A DNA stretch of 64,000 bases, from contig NZ_JAPZSV010000002.1 in assembly GCF_027532185.1 (NCBI RefSeq), positions 124,001 through 188,000 of the forward strand, in the 5' to 3' direction. Within the stretch, counting starts at the first letter, position 1, and each line of letters opens with the position of its first letter. The notes beneath the pieces are model-generated. The model was not told the origin of the DNA, did not search any database, and was given only the letters and a program-made list of their open reading frames with translations. A program made the translations under genes and the position numbers. Source of the DNA: Hylemonella sp. GTDB taxonomy: Bacteria > Pseudomonadota > Gammaproteobacteria > Burkholderiales > Burkholderiaceae_C. This document shows, piece after piece, positions 22,634-29,737 of this stretch.

Positions 22634-24145
22634 ATGACCCGTCTGCTCGCCCTCGCCGCCCTGCTCGCCCTGGCCCTGCTGCCCTGCCAGGCCGCGGAGC
22701 CGCTGAACGTGGGCTCCAAGCGTTTCACCGAGTCCTACCTGCTGGCCGAGCTCGTGCGCCAGACCGCTGCGGGCACGGACGAGGGCCCCGTGCTGCACAA
22801 GCCCGGCCTGGGCAACACGGCCATCCTGCTCGGTGCCCTGCGTGCCGGCAGCATCGACCTCTACCCCGAATACACAGGCACCATCGCACGCGACATCCTG
22901 CAGCTGCCCGAGGTGCCGCCCCTGCCGGAACTCAATGCCCGGCTGGCCGCACTGGGCCTGCAGGCTTCGGTGCCGCTGGGCTTCAACAATAGTTACGGTT
23001 TGGCTGTGCGCGCCGCACAGGCCGAGGCCCTGGGCATCACGCGCCTGTCCCAGCTGCGCCAGCACCCCACGCTGCGCTACGGCCTCTCGCAGGAGTTCAT
23101 GGGGCGCGCTGACGGCTGGCCCGGCCTGCAGCAGGCCTATGGGCTGGCGGCCGTGCGCCCGCGCGGTCTGGACCATGGCCTGGCTTATGAGGCCCTCGCG
23201 CAGCAGCAGGTGGACGTGATCGACATCTACACCACCGACGCCAAGCTCACGCCCTACAACTTGCGCGTGCTCGTCGATGACATGAGCTATTTCCCGCGCT
23301 ATGAGGCGGTGCTGCTGCACCGCACGGACCTGCCGGCGCGTCACCCCCAGCGCTGGGCCGGGCTCCAAAGCCTGCAGGGCCGCATCAGCGAGGAGGCCAT
23401 GCGGCGCATGAACGCCGCAGCCGAACTGGCGCAGCAGCCTTTTGCCAACGTGGCCGCGCAGTTTCTGGCCGGCGCGACCGCGACGACGTCGCCGGCCGCG
23501 CCGCGCCCCGGTTTCTGGCAGCGCCTGGGCGGCCCGGACCTCTGGCGCCTGGGCCTCGAGCATCTCGCGCTGGTCTTCCTCTCCCTGGGCGTGAGCGTCG
23601 TCGTCGGTGTGCCGCTGGGCATGCTCGCGGCGCGTCATCCGCTGGCCGAGAGCCTGATCCTCGGCATCACGGGCATGCTGCAGACCATCCCCTCGCTGGC
23701 CCTGCTGGCCATCCTCATCCCGCTGACGGGGCGCATCGGCCTGGTGCCGGCCTTCATCGCGCTGTCGGTGTACGCGCTGCTGCCCATCGTGCGCAACACC
23801 CACGCCGGTCTGCGCCAGGTGCCTGCGGGCCTGCGCCAGGCCGCCCAGGCCCTGGGCCTGTCGCGCCGCCAGACCCTGACACTCGTGGAGCTGCCGCTGG
23901 CCACGCCCACGCTGCTGGCGGGCATCAAGACCTCGGCCGTGCTCAATGTGGGCACGGCCACCATCGCCGCCTTCATCGGTGCCGGCGGCTATGGCGAACG
24001 CATCGTCACCGGCCTGGCCCTGAACGATCACGCCCTGCTGCTGGCGGGCGCCATCCCGGTCGCCCTGCTCGCCCTGGGCATCGAGGCCGCCTTCCGGCTG
24101 GGTGAGCGTGGCCTGCTGCCCGCCGGCTGGCGGCTGCCACGCTGA
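22634..24145 (+). CDS. Osmoprotectant/glycine betaine ABC transporter, fused substrate-binding and permease protein
   Basis: This 503-residue protein begins with a signal peptide (LLALAALLALALLPCQA), continues as a quaternary-amine substrate-binding domain of the OpuAC/ProX type (VGSKRFTESYLLAELV, DLYPEYTGTI, YTTDAKLTPYNLRVLVDD), and ends in a six-helix permease domain (from about residue 300) with an EAA-like loop and GTATIAAFIGAGGYGERI. The substrate-binding domain is N-terminal; in many fused relatives it is C-terminal. No ATPase gene is next to it, so the energising subunit must lie elsewhere. Substrate identity (betaine, choline or similar) is inferred. Confidence 0.88.
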   Translation: MTRLLALAALLALALLPCQAAEPLNVGSKRFTESYLLAELVRQTAAGTDEGPVLHKPGLGNTAILLGALRAGSIDLYPEYTGTIARDILQLPEVPPLPELNARLAALGLQASVPLGFNNSYGLAVRAAQAEALGITRLSQLRQHPTLRYGLSQEFMGRADGWPGLQQAYGLAAVRPRGLDHGLAYEALAQQQVDVIDIYTTDAKLTPYNLRVLVDDMSYFPRYEAVLLHRTDLPARHPQRWAGLQSLQGRISEEAMRRMNAAAELAQQPFANVAAQFLAGATATTSPAAPRPGFWQRLGGPDLWRLGLEHLALVFLSLGVSVVVGVPLGMLAARHPLAESLILGITGMLQTIPSLALLAILIPLTGRIGLVPAFIALSVYALLPIVRNTHAGLRQVPAGLRQAAQALGLSRRQTLTLVELPLATPTLLAGIKTSAVLNVGTATIAAFIGAGGYGERIVTGLALNDHALLLAGAIPVALLALGIEAAFRLGERGLLPAGWRLPR

Positions 24146-24161
24146 AACCCAGCCGAAGGAA

Positions 24162-25037
24162 TCAGGCCGTTGCCGCCTGCGCCACGTGGCGCCGCAGCAC
24201 CAGCACGCCGAACAGCGCCGCCGTCACATACATGCTCACCGAGTAGATGGCCGCGGGCAGCGCGAGCTGGAAGTTCTGCAGCACCGACAGCGCCACGAAG
24301 ATGGCCAGCGTGGAGTTGTGGATGCCGATCTCGAAGCTCACCGCCGTGGCCATGGGCTTGTCCAGCCCGCCCCAGCGCGACAGGTAATACCCCGCCAGCA
24401 GGCTCAGCAGGTTGAAGGCCAGCACCACCGGCCCCAGGCTGGCAAAGCTCTGGTTCAGCGCCGTCCACTCCTTGGCGATGGCAATCAGCGCAAAGGCCGC
24501 CAGCACCAGCACGCTCAGCAGCTTCATGGGCTTTTCCATGCGCGTGGCAAAACCCGGGCGTTTGCTGCGCACCGCCATGCCGATGAGCACGGGCACCAGG
24601 ATCACGCCCACCACCTCGAAGACCTTGCCGAACTGCAGGGGCACGATCTGCCCGCTCTGCACAAAGGTGGCGATGGCCCAGTTGGTGATCAGCGGCAGGC
24701 TCACGATGGACAGCACCGTGTTGATGGCCGTGAGCGAGATGTTCATCGCCACGTTGCCGCCAAACAGATGGCTGAAGAGGTTGGCCGACACGCCGCCGGG
24801 CGAGGCCGCGAGCAGCAGCAGGCCCACGGCGTAGACGGGCTCCACCTTCAGCAACACCACCAGCGCCCAGGCCGCGGCCGGCAGCAGCAGCATCTGGATG
24901 GCCAGGGCCAGTAGCACGGCCTTGGGGTGATGGCGCAGGCGCGCAAAGTCGCCCACGGTCAGCGACAGGCCCAGGCCAAACATGACCAGGGCCAGCGCGC
25001 CCAGCAGCAGCGCGGGCAAGGCCGCAGTAAAGCTCAT
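24162..25037 (-). CDS. Bile acid:sodium symporter family (BASS) transporter
   Basis: This 291-residue protein has about nine or ten membrane helices and SBF-family motifs: LLLAASPGGVSANLFSHLFGGNVAMNISLT, and FEIGIHNSTLAIFVA near residue 240. Family members are Na+-coupled carriers of organic anions such as pantoate, pyruvate or bile acids; the substrate here is unknown. Its ATG overlaps the stop of the upstream Mpo1-like gene (ATGA). The pair is divergent from a Crp/Fnr regulator with a palindromic site in the intergenic region. Confidence 0.88.
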   Translation of the reverse strand: MSFTAALPALLLGALALVMFGLGLSLTVGDFARLRHHPKAVLLALAIQMLLLPAAAWALVVLLKVEPVYAVGLLLLAASPGGVSANLFSHLFGGNVAMNISLTAINTVLSIVSLPLITNWAIATFVQSGQIVPLQFGKVFEVVGVILVPVLIGMAVRSKRPGFATRMEKPMKLLSVLVLAAFALIAIAKEWTALNQSFASLGPVVLAFNLLSLLAGYYLSRWGGLDKPMATAVSFEIGIHNSTLAIFVALSVLQNFQLALPAAIYSVSMYVTAALFGVLVLRRHVAQAATA

Positions 25038-25564
25038 GCCGCCACCACGCGGCGACGCGCGCCGTGCGCGCCCTCACCCAGGCGGCGCTGGATCTCGGCG
25101 TACACGTCCTGGCGCATCTTCAGCGCAAAGGCCACCTCGGCCGTGAGAAAGAGCGGGCCCACGAGCAGGCCCACGAGGTCGTCCACAAAAGCCGGCTTGC
25201 GGCCCTCCCAGTAGTGGCCGATGAACTGGATGATCCAGCCCACCACAAACAGACCGATGCCCCAGCTCAGCCACACCGTGGTGCTCTGCGCCGCGATCCA
25301 CTGGCTGATCCACAGGCTCAGGATGAGCTGGGCCACCATGGCCAGGCCGAAGCGCAGGTCCAGGCGCAGGTAGAAGATGGACGACAGCGCGGCCACCACG
25401 AGGGCCGGCGTCAACGGCAGGCCGCCCACGTCCAGCGTCGGGCGCGAGAGCAGCGTGGTCACGGCCAGCACGATCATGGGGATGCCCACGAAATGCGTGG
25501 CCACGTTGCGGTGGTCCTGGTGGTAGGCCGCGTACTGGGTCAAATGGTCGGTTAGGGTCTTCAT
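25034..25564 (-). CDS. Mpo1-like (DUF962) membrane protein
   Basis: This 176-residue protein has four hydrophobic stretches and the DUF962/Mpo1 signatures HQDHRNVATHFVGIP (residues 15-29) and IQFIGHYWEGRKPAFVDD; the conserved histidines are the presumed Fe2+ ligands. Yeast Mpo1 is an iron-dependent dioxygenase in alpha-oxidation of 2-hydroxy fatty acids, so a lipid or fatty-acid role is plausible here. It is coupled by a 4-bp overlap to the downstream symporter. A TGTC...GACA palindrome lies 69-84 bp upstream of its start. Confidence 0.85.
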   Translation of the reverse strand: MKTLTDHLTQYAAYHQDHRNVATHFVGIPMIVLAVTTLLSRPTLDVGGLPLTPALVVAALSSIFYLRLDLRFGLAMVAQLILSLWISQWIAAQSTTVWLSWGIGLFVVGWIIQFIGHYWEGRKPAFVDDLVGLLVGPLFLTAEVAFALKMRQDVYAEIQRRLGEGAHGARRRVVAA

Positions 25565-25632
25565 GGTCGTCTCCTCGTCGGTGTCTTGGACATTGACAGG
25601 CGCCCATGATCAACCTACCCTCGCCCACAGTC

Positions 25633-25648
25633 TGTCAGGTACCCGACA
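25633..25648. promoter_or_regulatory. Near-perfect 16-bp palindrome in divergent promoter region
   Basis: TGTCAGGTACCCGACA matches its reverse complement at 14 of 16 positions (TGTCRGGTACCYGACA). It lies in the 124-bp gap between the Mpo1-like gene and the Crp/Fnr gene, 41 bp before the latter's ATG. Its size and symmetry suit a dimeric Crp/Fnr protein. Confidence 0.6.
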
Positions 25649-25688
25649 CAAGCCTGCACCCCCGTACAAACCCCAAGCTCGACCCGCA

Positions 25689-26393
25689 ATGCTAGCCCCC
25701 GCTCGCTACCTCCCCGTGCTCAACACCGGCCGCTGGTTCGCCCAGCTCCCGGCGGAGTTTTCACAGGCCCTGCTGCGCATGGCCCGCGTGCGCCAGCTGG
25801 CAAGCGGCGAGGTGCTCTTCCTGCGCGACAGCCCACCCTGCGGGCTCTACGCCGTGGTGTCCGGCTCCATCCGCATCTCAGGCCAGAGCGGCCGCGGCGA
25901 CGACGCGCGCGAAGCTCTGCTGGTGCTGCTGCCGCCGCCGCAATGGTTTGGCGAGATCACCGTCTTCGACGGCGCCACCCGCACCCACCGCGCCCACGCC
26001 GCCGAGCCCAGCACCCTGCTGCAGGTGCCGCAGGCCGAGCTGCGGGCCTGGCTGCACGAACACCCGCAGCACTGGCGTGAACTTGCCTTGCTCATGGCTG
26101 ACAAGCTGCGCCTGGCCTTCCAGACCATGGAGGAACAGACCGTGCTCAGCGCCCCGCTGCGCCTGGCGCGGCGCCTCGTGGTCATGGCCGAGGGTTATGG
26201 GGTGCAGGGCGGCAAGGGTGGCACCCGGCGTGTGCTGGCCGTGACCCAGCAGGAGCTGGCGCTGATGATCGGTATCTCACGGCAGACGACGAACGAGATC
26301 CTCAAGGGGATGGAGGCGCGGGGGATTGTGCGGGTGCAGCGGGGGGGAATGGAGATCGTCAACCTTGCGGGCCTGCGCTCCATGAGTCAGTGA
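25689..26393 (+). CDS. Crp/Fnr family transcriptional regulator
   Basis: This 234-residue protein has an N-terminal cyclic-nucleotide-binding-type beta barrel (ASGEVLFLRDSPPCGLYAVVSGSIRIS) and a C-terminal HTH_Crp domain (LAVTQQELALMIGISRQTTNEILKGMEARGI). The recognition helix SRQTTNEILKGM is CRP-like in layout but differs from FNR (no E-x2-SR). There is no Fe-S cysteine set, so it does not look like an oxygen sensor. It is divergent from the Mpo1-symporter operon and probably controls it and itself through the 16-bp palindrome. The effector is unknown. Confidence 0.88.
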   Translation: MLAPARYLPVLNTGRWFAQLPAEFSQALLRMARVRQLASGEVLFLRDSPPCGLYAVVSGSIRISGQSGRGDDAREALLVLLPPPQWFGEITVFDGATRTHRAHAAEPSTLLQVPQAELRAWLHEHPQHWRELALLMADKLRLAFQTMEEQTVLSAPLRLARRLVVMAEGYGVQGGKGGTRRVLAVTQQELALMIGISRQTTNEILKGMEARGIVRVQRGGMEIVNLAGLRSMSQ

Positions 26394-26530
26394 AACCCTC
26401 GCCTAAATTGCTGCGCGGGAACTCCACTGTGCGCTGCACCGCGTCCTTGAAAACGTCGCCGTTGTAGACATAGACACGCTGGCTGTCGCTCTTGTTCCAG
26501 GCATGGGTAACGTCCGCATATCCGGGACGG
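26394..26530 (-). other. Unidentified gene fragment at element border
   Basis: Between the Crp/Fnr stop and the integrase remnant, the minus strand stays open and reads as protein-like sequence (QRVYVYNGDVFKDAVQRTVE, then FPRSNLGEGF) before running into the antisense of the regulator gene. I take it as the torn end of another gene, not an intact one. The family is not recognised. Confidence 0.3.
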
Positions 26531-26542
26531 TGGCTCTCGGTT

Positions 26543-26881
26543 ATGCGTAACGAGACAGTGGCTCGGCTGGGGATCGAAATCACCGGGCACCTGGCCCAGG
26601 TTATCGAGAGGATCAATCAGAGGCCCAGGAAAGCCATTAGCGCGTACCTCATCCAGCATGAAAACTGCCAGCCGCGTAGCCAGTTTGCCCTGCACTCAAG
26701 GTTCGACTAGCCCCGAACCCTGGCCAACGTGGATTTTCAGTTCCGGGATATTCGTTTGAACACAGCCACTGATATTGGGGACCTAGCCCATTCTCAGAAG
26801 CTCCTCGCGCATAAAAACCGAGACATGACAGAGCACTACGTTCGAGCAGGGAAAGGAGAGCTAGTAAAACCGCTGCGGTAG
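26543..26881 (+). pseudogene. Tyrosine recombinase (phage integrase) C-terminal remnant
   Basis: The frame reads GIEITGHLAQVIERINQ, then SQFALHSRFD, a TAG stop (26708-26710), and continues in the same frame as NVDFQFRDIR, LAHSQKLLAHKNRDMTEHYVR and a final KPLR before the stop. This is the C-terminal catalytic half of a tyrosine recombinase; the HYVR tyrosine is the expected nucleophile and RDIR carries the second arginine. The N-terminal DNA-binding and core regions are missing and the internal stop interrupts the rest, so it cannot be active. It marks a decayed integrated element and lies next to a low-G+C orphan gene. Confidence 0.85.
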
Positions 26882-26911
26882 TGACAACCTGGCGCCTTTC
26901 TAGGTGCTGAT

Positions 26912-28336
26912 CTACACAACTTGCGCAACACCCTCATCGCCGCCTTTGCTTGTGCTAGACACACCCTTCTTTCGGGTGCGCCTGGTCTTCGCCGCGATCT
27001 TTGTGTCCTCAGAAGCATCTACTTGTTGACTTGGGTGTTGATCTTGGAGAATACGAGCTTCAGCGACATCAGCCGCTACTTTTGAGCGGAAGCTAACACC
27101 GTAGACTTCTTGGTACGAATTCTGAAATTCTTCAGACTCTCTAAACTTATGAAAAAGAGGCCACTGGTGATATGCCACTTCATTCACCATCTCACCAGTC
27201 TTGCCAATTTCACGCATGAATTGCGCAGCTGCCGTGAAGTCGTCGTTCAGTACCGCGACAGCGAGTTTGAAATCACGGTACGTCGCGGTCCAATCGAAGT
27301 TCTCAATTAGACGAATTGCGTCCGCATGTTTCCCGGAAAACTTTAGTGCGATTGCGCAGTTCACGATGCGCGCCCTCAGGCGTATCTCGGAAACACCCTT
27401 TCGCATTGGCTCTGACAAGCTGAATCCAGACAATTCCGCAGCAGTACTCCATCTCTTCTTCTCAAGCATTGAGTAGATGGTCTGATTCATTGCCTCAGCT
27501 TGCACGTCTACTTCATGGGGAAAAACTTTGCGCCAAAGAGTGTGTGCCAGCATGAAGCCAACCTTCGAAAGCACGACTATTGCTCGTGAACGGTACTCGC
27601 CATTCACGCCCAGGATTTCCCCCAAGCTCGGACGATTCTTAAAGGCGTAGCCTTCTCTGTCGCAAACAAGCAAGTACTGCTCGCTCACTCGTCCACCGTT
27701 GTGAGTCAGTAAGTTGCGTCGTTGAGAAAGTTCAATAAATTCACCCCACTCAGGAAAATCTTTGAGAGTCTTGAACCCAAACTTTTTCTCGAGCGTTGCA
27801 AACTGCTCCGAATAACTGTCCCGCCGGAAGTTTTCGATCTCCTTCTCCAGCATGTTCAACTTCACAGCTTCCAGACTATCGAACTCCAGAAGCTCGCTCA
27901 AGGAGACCTCGCGCGAGACTCCCTTCAAGAGGTCAGCCTTGTTTGTGTAAATTGCAGTCAGCAGTGCACCCGTGAACGAATCAAACTCCGCAAACATCTG
28001 CGTGAATAGGCTGCGATCAAGGGTTTCCAGCATCTGGACTGGTCGGAACTCATGGATATCAGAGACAGCTGCCAGAAGCTCTGCCGTCTCGTGAGCGGAC
28101 GCCAGCGTGAAGCTAGTCCCGTCCTCTGAGGCGTGCTTTTCAAACTTTTCGATCCGGGCATACTTTTTGTCCAGCTCTTCGCGTGCCCAGGACGCGGTCT
28201 TGGGCACCACGTAGTTGGCGGTCCGGCGGATGATGTCAATAGCCGCTAGAAATGTCTCCAGAGCCATATTTATCGGCTTTGGAACTACTGCTACTTCGCG
28301 TTTATCGCCTTCTAGTTGCACGGAGTGATCCGTCAT
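26912..28336 (-). CDS. Orphan 474-aa protein with HEPN-like R-x4-H motif
   Basis: The family is not firmly recognised. The 474-residue protein is soluble and helical. Residues 195-222 (WGEFIELSQRRNLLTHNGGRVSEQYL) hold R207-NLLT-H212, the R-x4-H pattern of HEPN nuclease domains of the kind found in defence proteins. The C-terminal half (from about residue 300) looks like a helical-repeat region, and the last 30 residues form a basic Lys/Arg/Ser tail. The chosen ATG has a G-run just upstream (CTGGGGGGGCGT). A sampled stretch of the gene is about 50% G+C, well below its neighbours. It lies between an integrase remnant and a tRNA 3' fragment, so it is probably cargo of an integrated element. RNase activity is inference. 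Confidence 0.7.
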   Translation of the reverse strand: MTDHSVQLEGDKREVAVVPKPINMALETFLAAIDIIRRTANYVVPKTASWAREELDKKYARIEKFEKHASEDGTSFTLASAHETAELLAAVSDIHEFRPVQMLETLDRSLFTQMFAEFDSFTGALLTAIYTNKADLLKGVSREVSLSELLEFDSLEAVKLNMLEKEIENFRRDSYSEQFATLEKKFGFKTLKDFPEWGEFIELSQRRNLLTHNGGRVSEQYLLVCDREGYAFKNRPSLGEILGVNGEYRSRAIVVLSKVGFMLAHTLWRKVFPHEVDVQAEAMNQTIYSMLEKKRWSTAAELSGFSLSEPMRKGVSEIRLRARIVNCAIALKFSGKHADAIRLIENFDWTATYRDFKLAVAVLNDDFTAAAQFMREIGKTGEMVNEVAYHQWPLFHKFRESEEFQNSYQEVYGVSFRSKVAADVAEARILQDQHPSQQVDASEDTKIAAKTRRTRKKGVSSTSKGGDEGVAQVV

Positions 28337-28437
28337 ACGCCCCCCCCAGTCAGATGAGTCTTCGGGAATTGTAGATAGGACTGGAAGAATGTAGAAACGC
28401 CCCAGAACCCGAATCGGGCGCTGGGGCGCGTAAAGAC

Positions 28438-28474
28438 TGGTGGCCTGGGGCGAAATCGAACCACCGACACGCGG
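28438..28474 (-). other. tRNA-Phe-like 3' fragment, probable attachment-site remnant
   Basis: On the minus strand 37 nt read as the 3' half of a tRNA. They include CCGCGTGTCGG (anticodon-stem 3' strand and variable loop), a T-arm GGTGG-TTCGATT-TCGCC, the acceptor strand CCAGGCC, discriminator A and the encoded CCA. It matches my recollection of betaproteobacterial tRNA-Phe with one difference in the T-arm. There is no D-arm or acceptor 5' strand; upstream is the end of the aminotransferase gene. tRNA 3' ends are standard attB sites, so this is most likely an att duplicate left by the element to its left. Confidence 0.7.
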
Positions 28475-28478
28475 TTTA

Positions 28479-29666
28479 TTAAACCGCCTTCCCCAACCTC
28501 TCCACCCCCTCGCGGATCTTGTCCTCTCCCACCGTCGCAAAGCTCAGGCGCAGGGATGAGAGATCCGGATTCGTGGCAAAAAACGGCGCGCCCGGCACAA
28601 AGGCCACGCCCTGCTCGATGGCACGCTTTGCCAGCTCATTGCCATCCTTGATCTTGCCGCCGGCGCCCGTGAGGCGGGCCCAGAAAAACAGGCCGCCGCC
28701 GGGCTGGGTGAACTCGATCGCGTCGCCCAGTTCTTTCTTGAGGCATTCGCCCATGGTGCGGGCGCGGCTGGCGTAGACCTCGCGCACGCGCGCCAGGGTG
28801 GCGGGCATGCGGCCGGCTTTCAGATACTGCGCGGCCGTGGCCTGGACGAAGGTGCTGGTGTGGGCGTCGCTGAACTGCTTGCACATGGTCGCGCGGGCCA
28901 GCAGCGCGGGCGGCGCGATCATCCAGCCCACGCGCAGGCCGGGGCTCAGTACCTTGCTCAGGGAACCGCAGTGAACCAGCCAGTCGCGGCTGCCCGGCAC
29001 CTGGGCCGTGAGGGCCATGAGGCTGGGCGGCGGGGCCTCGCCAAAGTACAGATCGCCATAGGGATCGTCCTCGATCACCACGGTCTGCGTCTTCACCGCA
29101 ATTTCCAGGATGCGCTTGCGGCGCTCCAGGCTCAGGGTGGCGCCGCTGGGGTTGCCGAAGGTGGGGATGAGGTAGACGAAACGCGGCTTGTGTTCGGCGA
29201 TCAGTTGCTCCAGCTTGTCCACCTGCACGCCCTGCGCGTCGATGGGCGCGCCGATGACGTGGGCGCCGTAGAGGCGGAAGCACTGGATGGTGGCGAGGAA
29301 GGTGGGTGCCTCGACGATGACCTTGGCGCCCGGGTCCACCAGGGTCTTGCCGATCAGGTCCAGGGCCTGCTGGCTGCCCGTGGTGACGATGAGGCCATCC
29401 GATGCGACCTGCACGCCCTTGCTGCCCATGAAGGCGGCGATCTGTTCCCGCAGGGGGTTGTAGCCTTCGGTGGCGCCGTACTGCAGGGCGGCGCCCGGTT
29501 CGTCGCTCAGCGCCTTTTGCGAGGCTTCGCGGATGCCCTCGACGTCGAACATGGCGCTGTCGGGGAAGCCGCCGGCAAAGGAGATGATGCCGGGCTTGCC
29601 CAGCAGCTTGAAGAGTTCGCGGATGGCGGAGGTTTCGACGTTGTTCAGGCGTTCGGCGAATTGCAT
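28479..29666 (-). CDS. PLP-dependent aminotransferase class I/II (LysN/2-aminoadipate transaminase-like)
   Basis: This 395-residue fold-type I aminotransferase has FAGGFPDSAMFD near the N-terminus (a marker of the MocR/LysN-related subgroup), IPTFGNPSGATLS, DDPYGDLYF and the Schiff-base lysine in GSLSKVLSPGLRVGW. It lacks the GntR DNA-binding domain of MocR regulators, so it is an enzyme. 2-Aminoadipate, aromatic or branched amino acids are possible substrates. The stop codon lies 4 bp from the tRNA fragment, so the region immediately after this gene was the insertion site. Confidence 0.85.
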   Translation of the reverse strand: MQFAERLNNVETSAIRELFKLLGKPGIISFAGGFPDSAMFDVEGIREASQKALSDEPGAALQYGATEGYNPLREQIAAFMGSKGVQVASDGLIVTTGSQQALDLIGKTLVDPGAKVIVEAPTFLATIQCFRLYGAHVIGAPIDAQGVQVDKLEQLIAEHKPRFVYLIPTFGNPSGATLSLERRKRILEIAVKTQTVVIEDDPYGDLYFGEAPPPSLMALTAQVPGSRDWLVHCGSLSKVLSPGLRVGWMIAPPALLARATMCKQFSDAHTSTFVQATAAQYLKAGRMPATLARVREVYASRARTMGECLKKELGDAIEFTQPGGGLFFWARLTGAGGKIKDGNELAKRAIEQGVAFVPGAPFFATNPDLSSLRLSFATVGEDKIREGVERLGKAV

Positions 29667-29737
29667 GGGCAGGCGAGTTTGTGAGGGAGAAAAACGCCAT
29701 TCTCCACCATGCAGAGCTGCGCCGCCCTGCCCTCACC

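Noticed and set aside
26543-26881. Functional integrase using TAG readthrough
   Set aside because: The N-terminal half is also missing, so even with readthrough no complete recombinase could be made.
28471-28487. GCGGT-TTAATAA-ACCGC stem with 7-nt loop, looking like a tRNA anticodon arm
   Set aside because: The 5' strand belongs to the aminotransferase coding end, no D-arm or acceptor 5' strand exists, so there is no functional tRNA; only the 3' fragment is kept.
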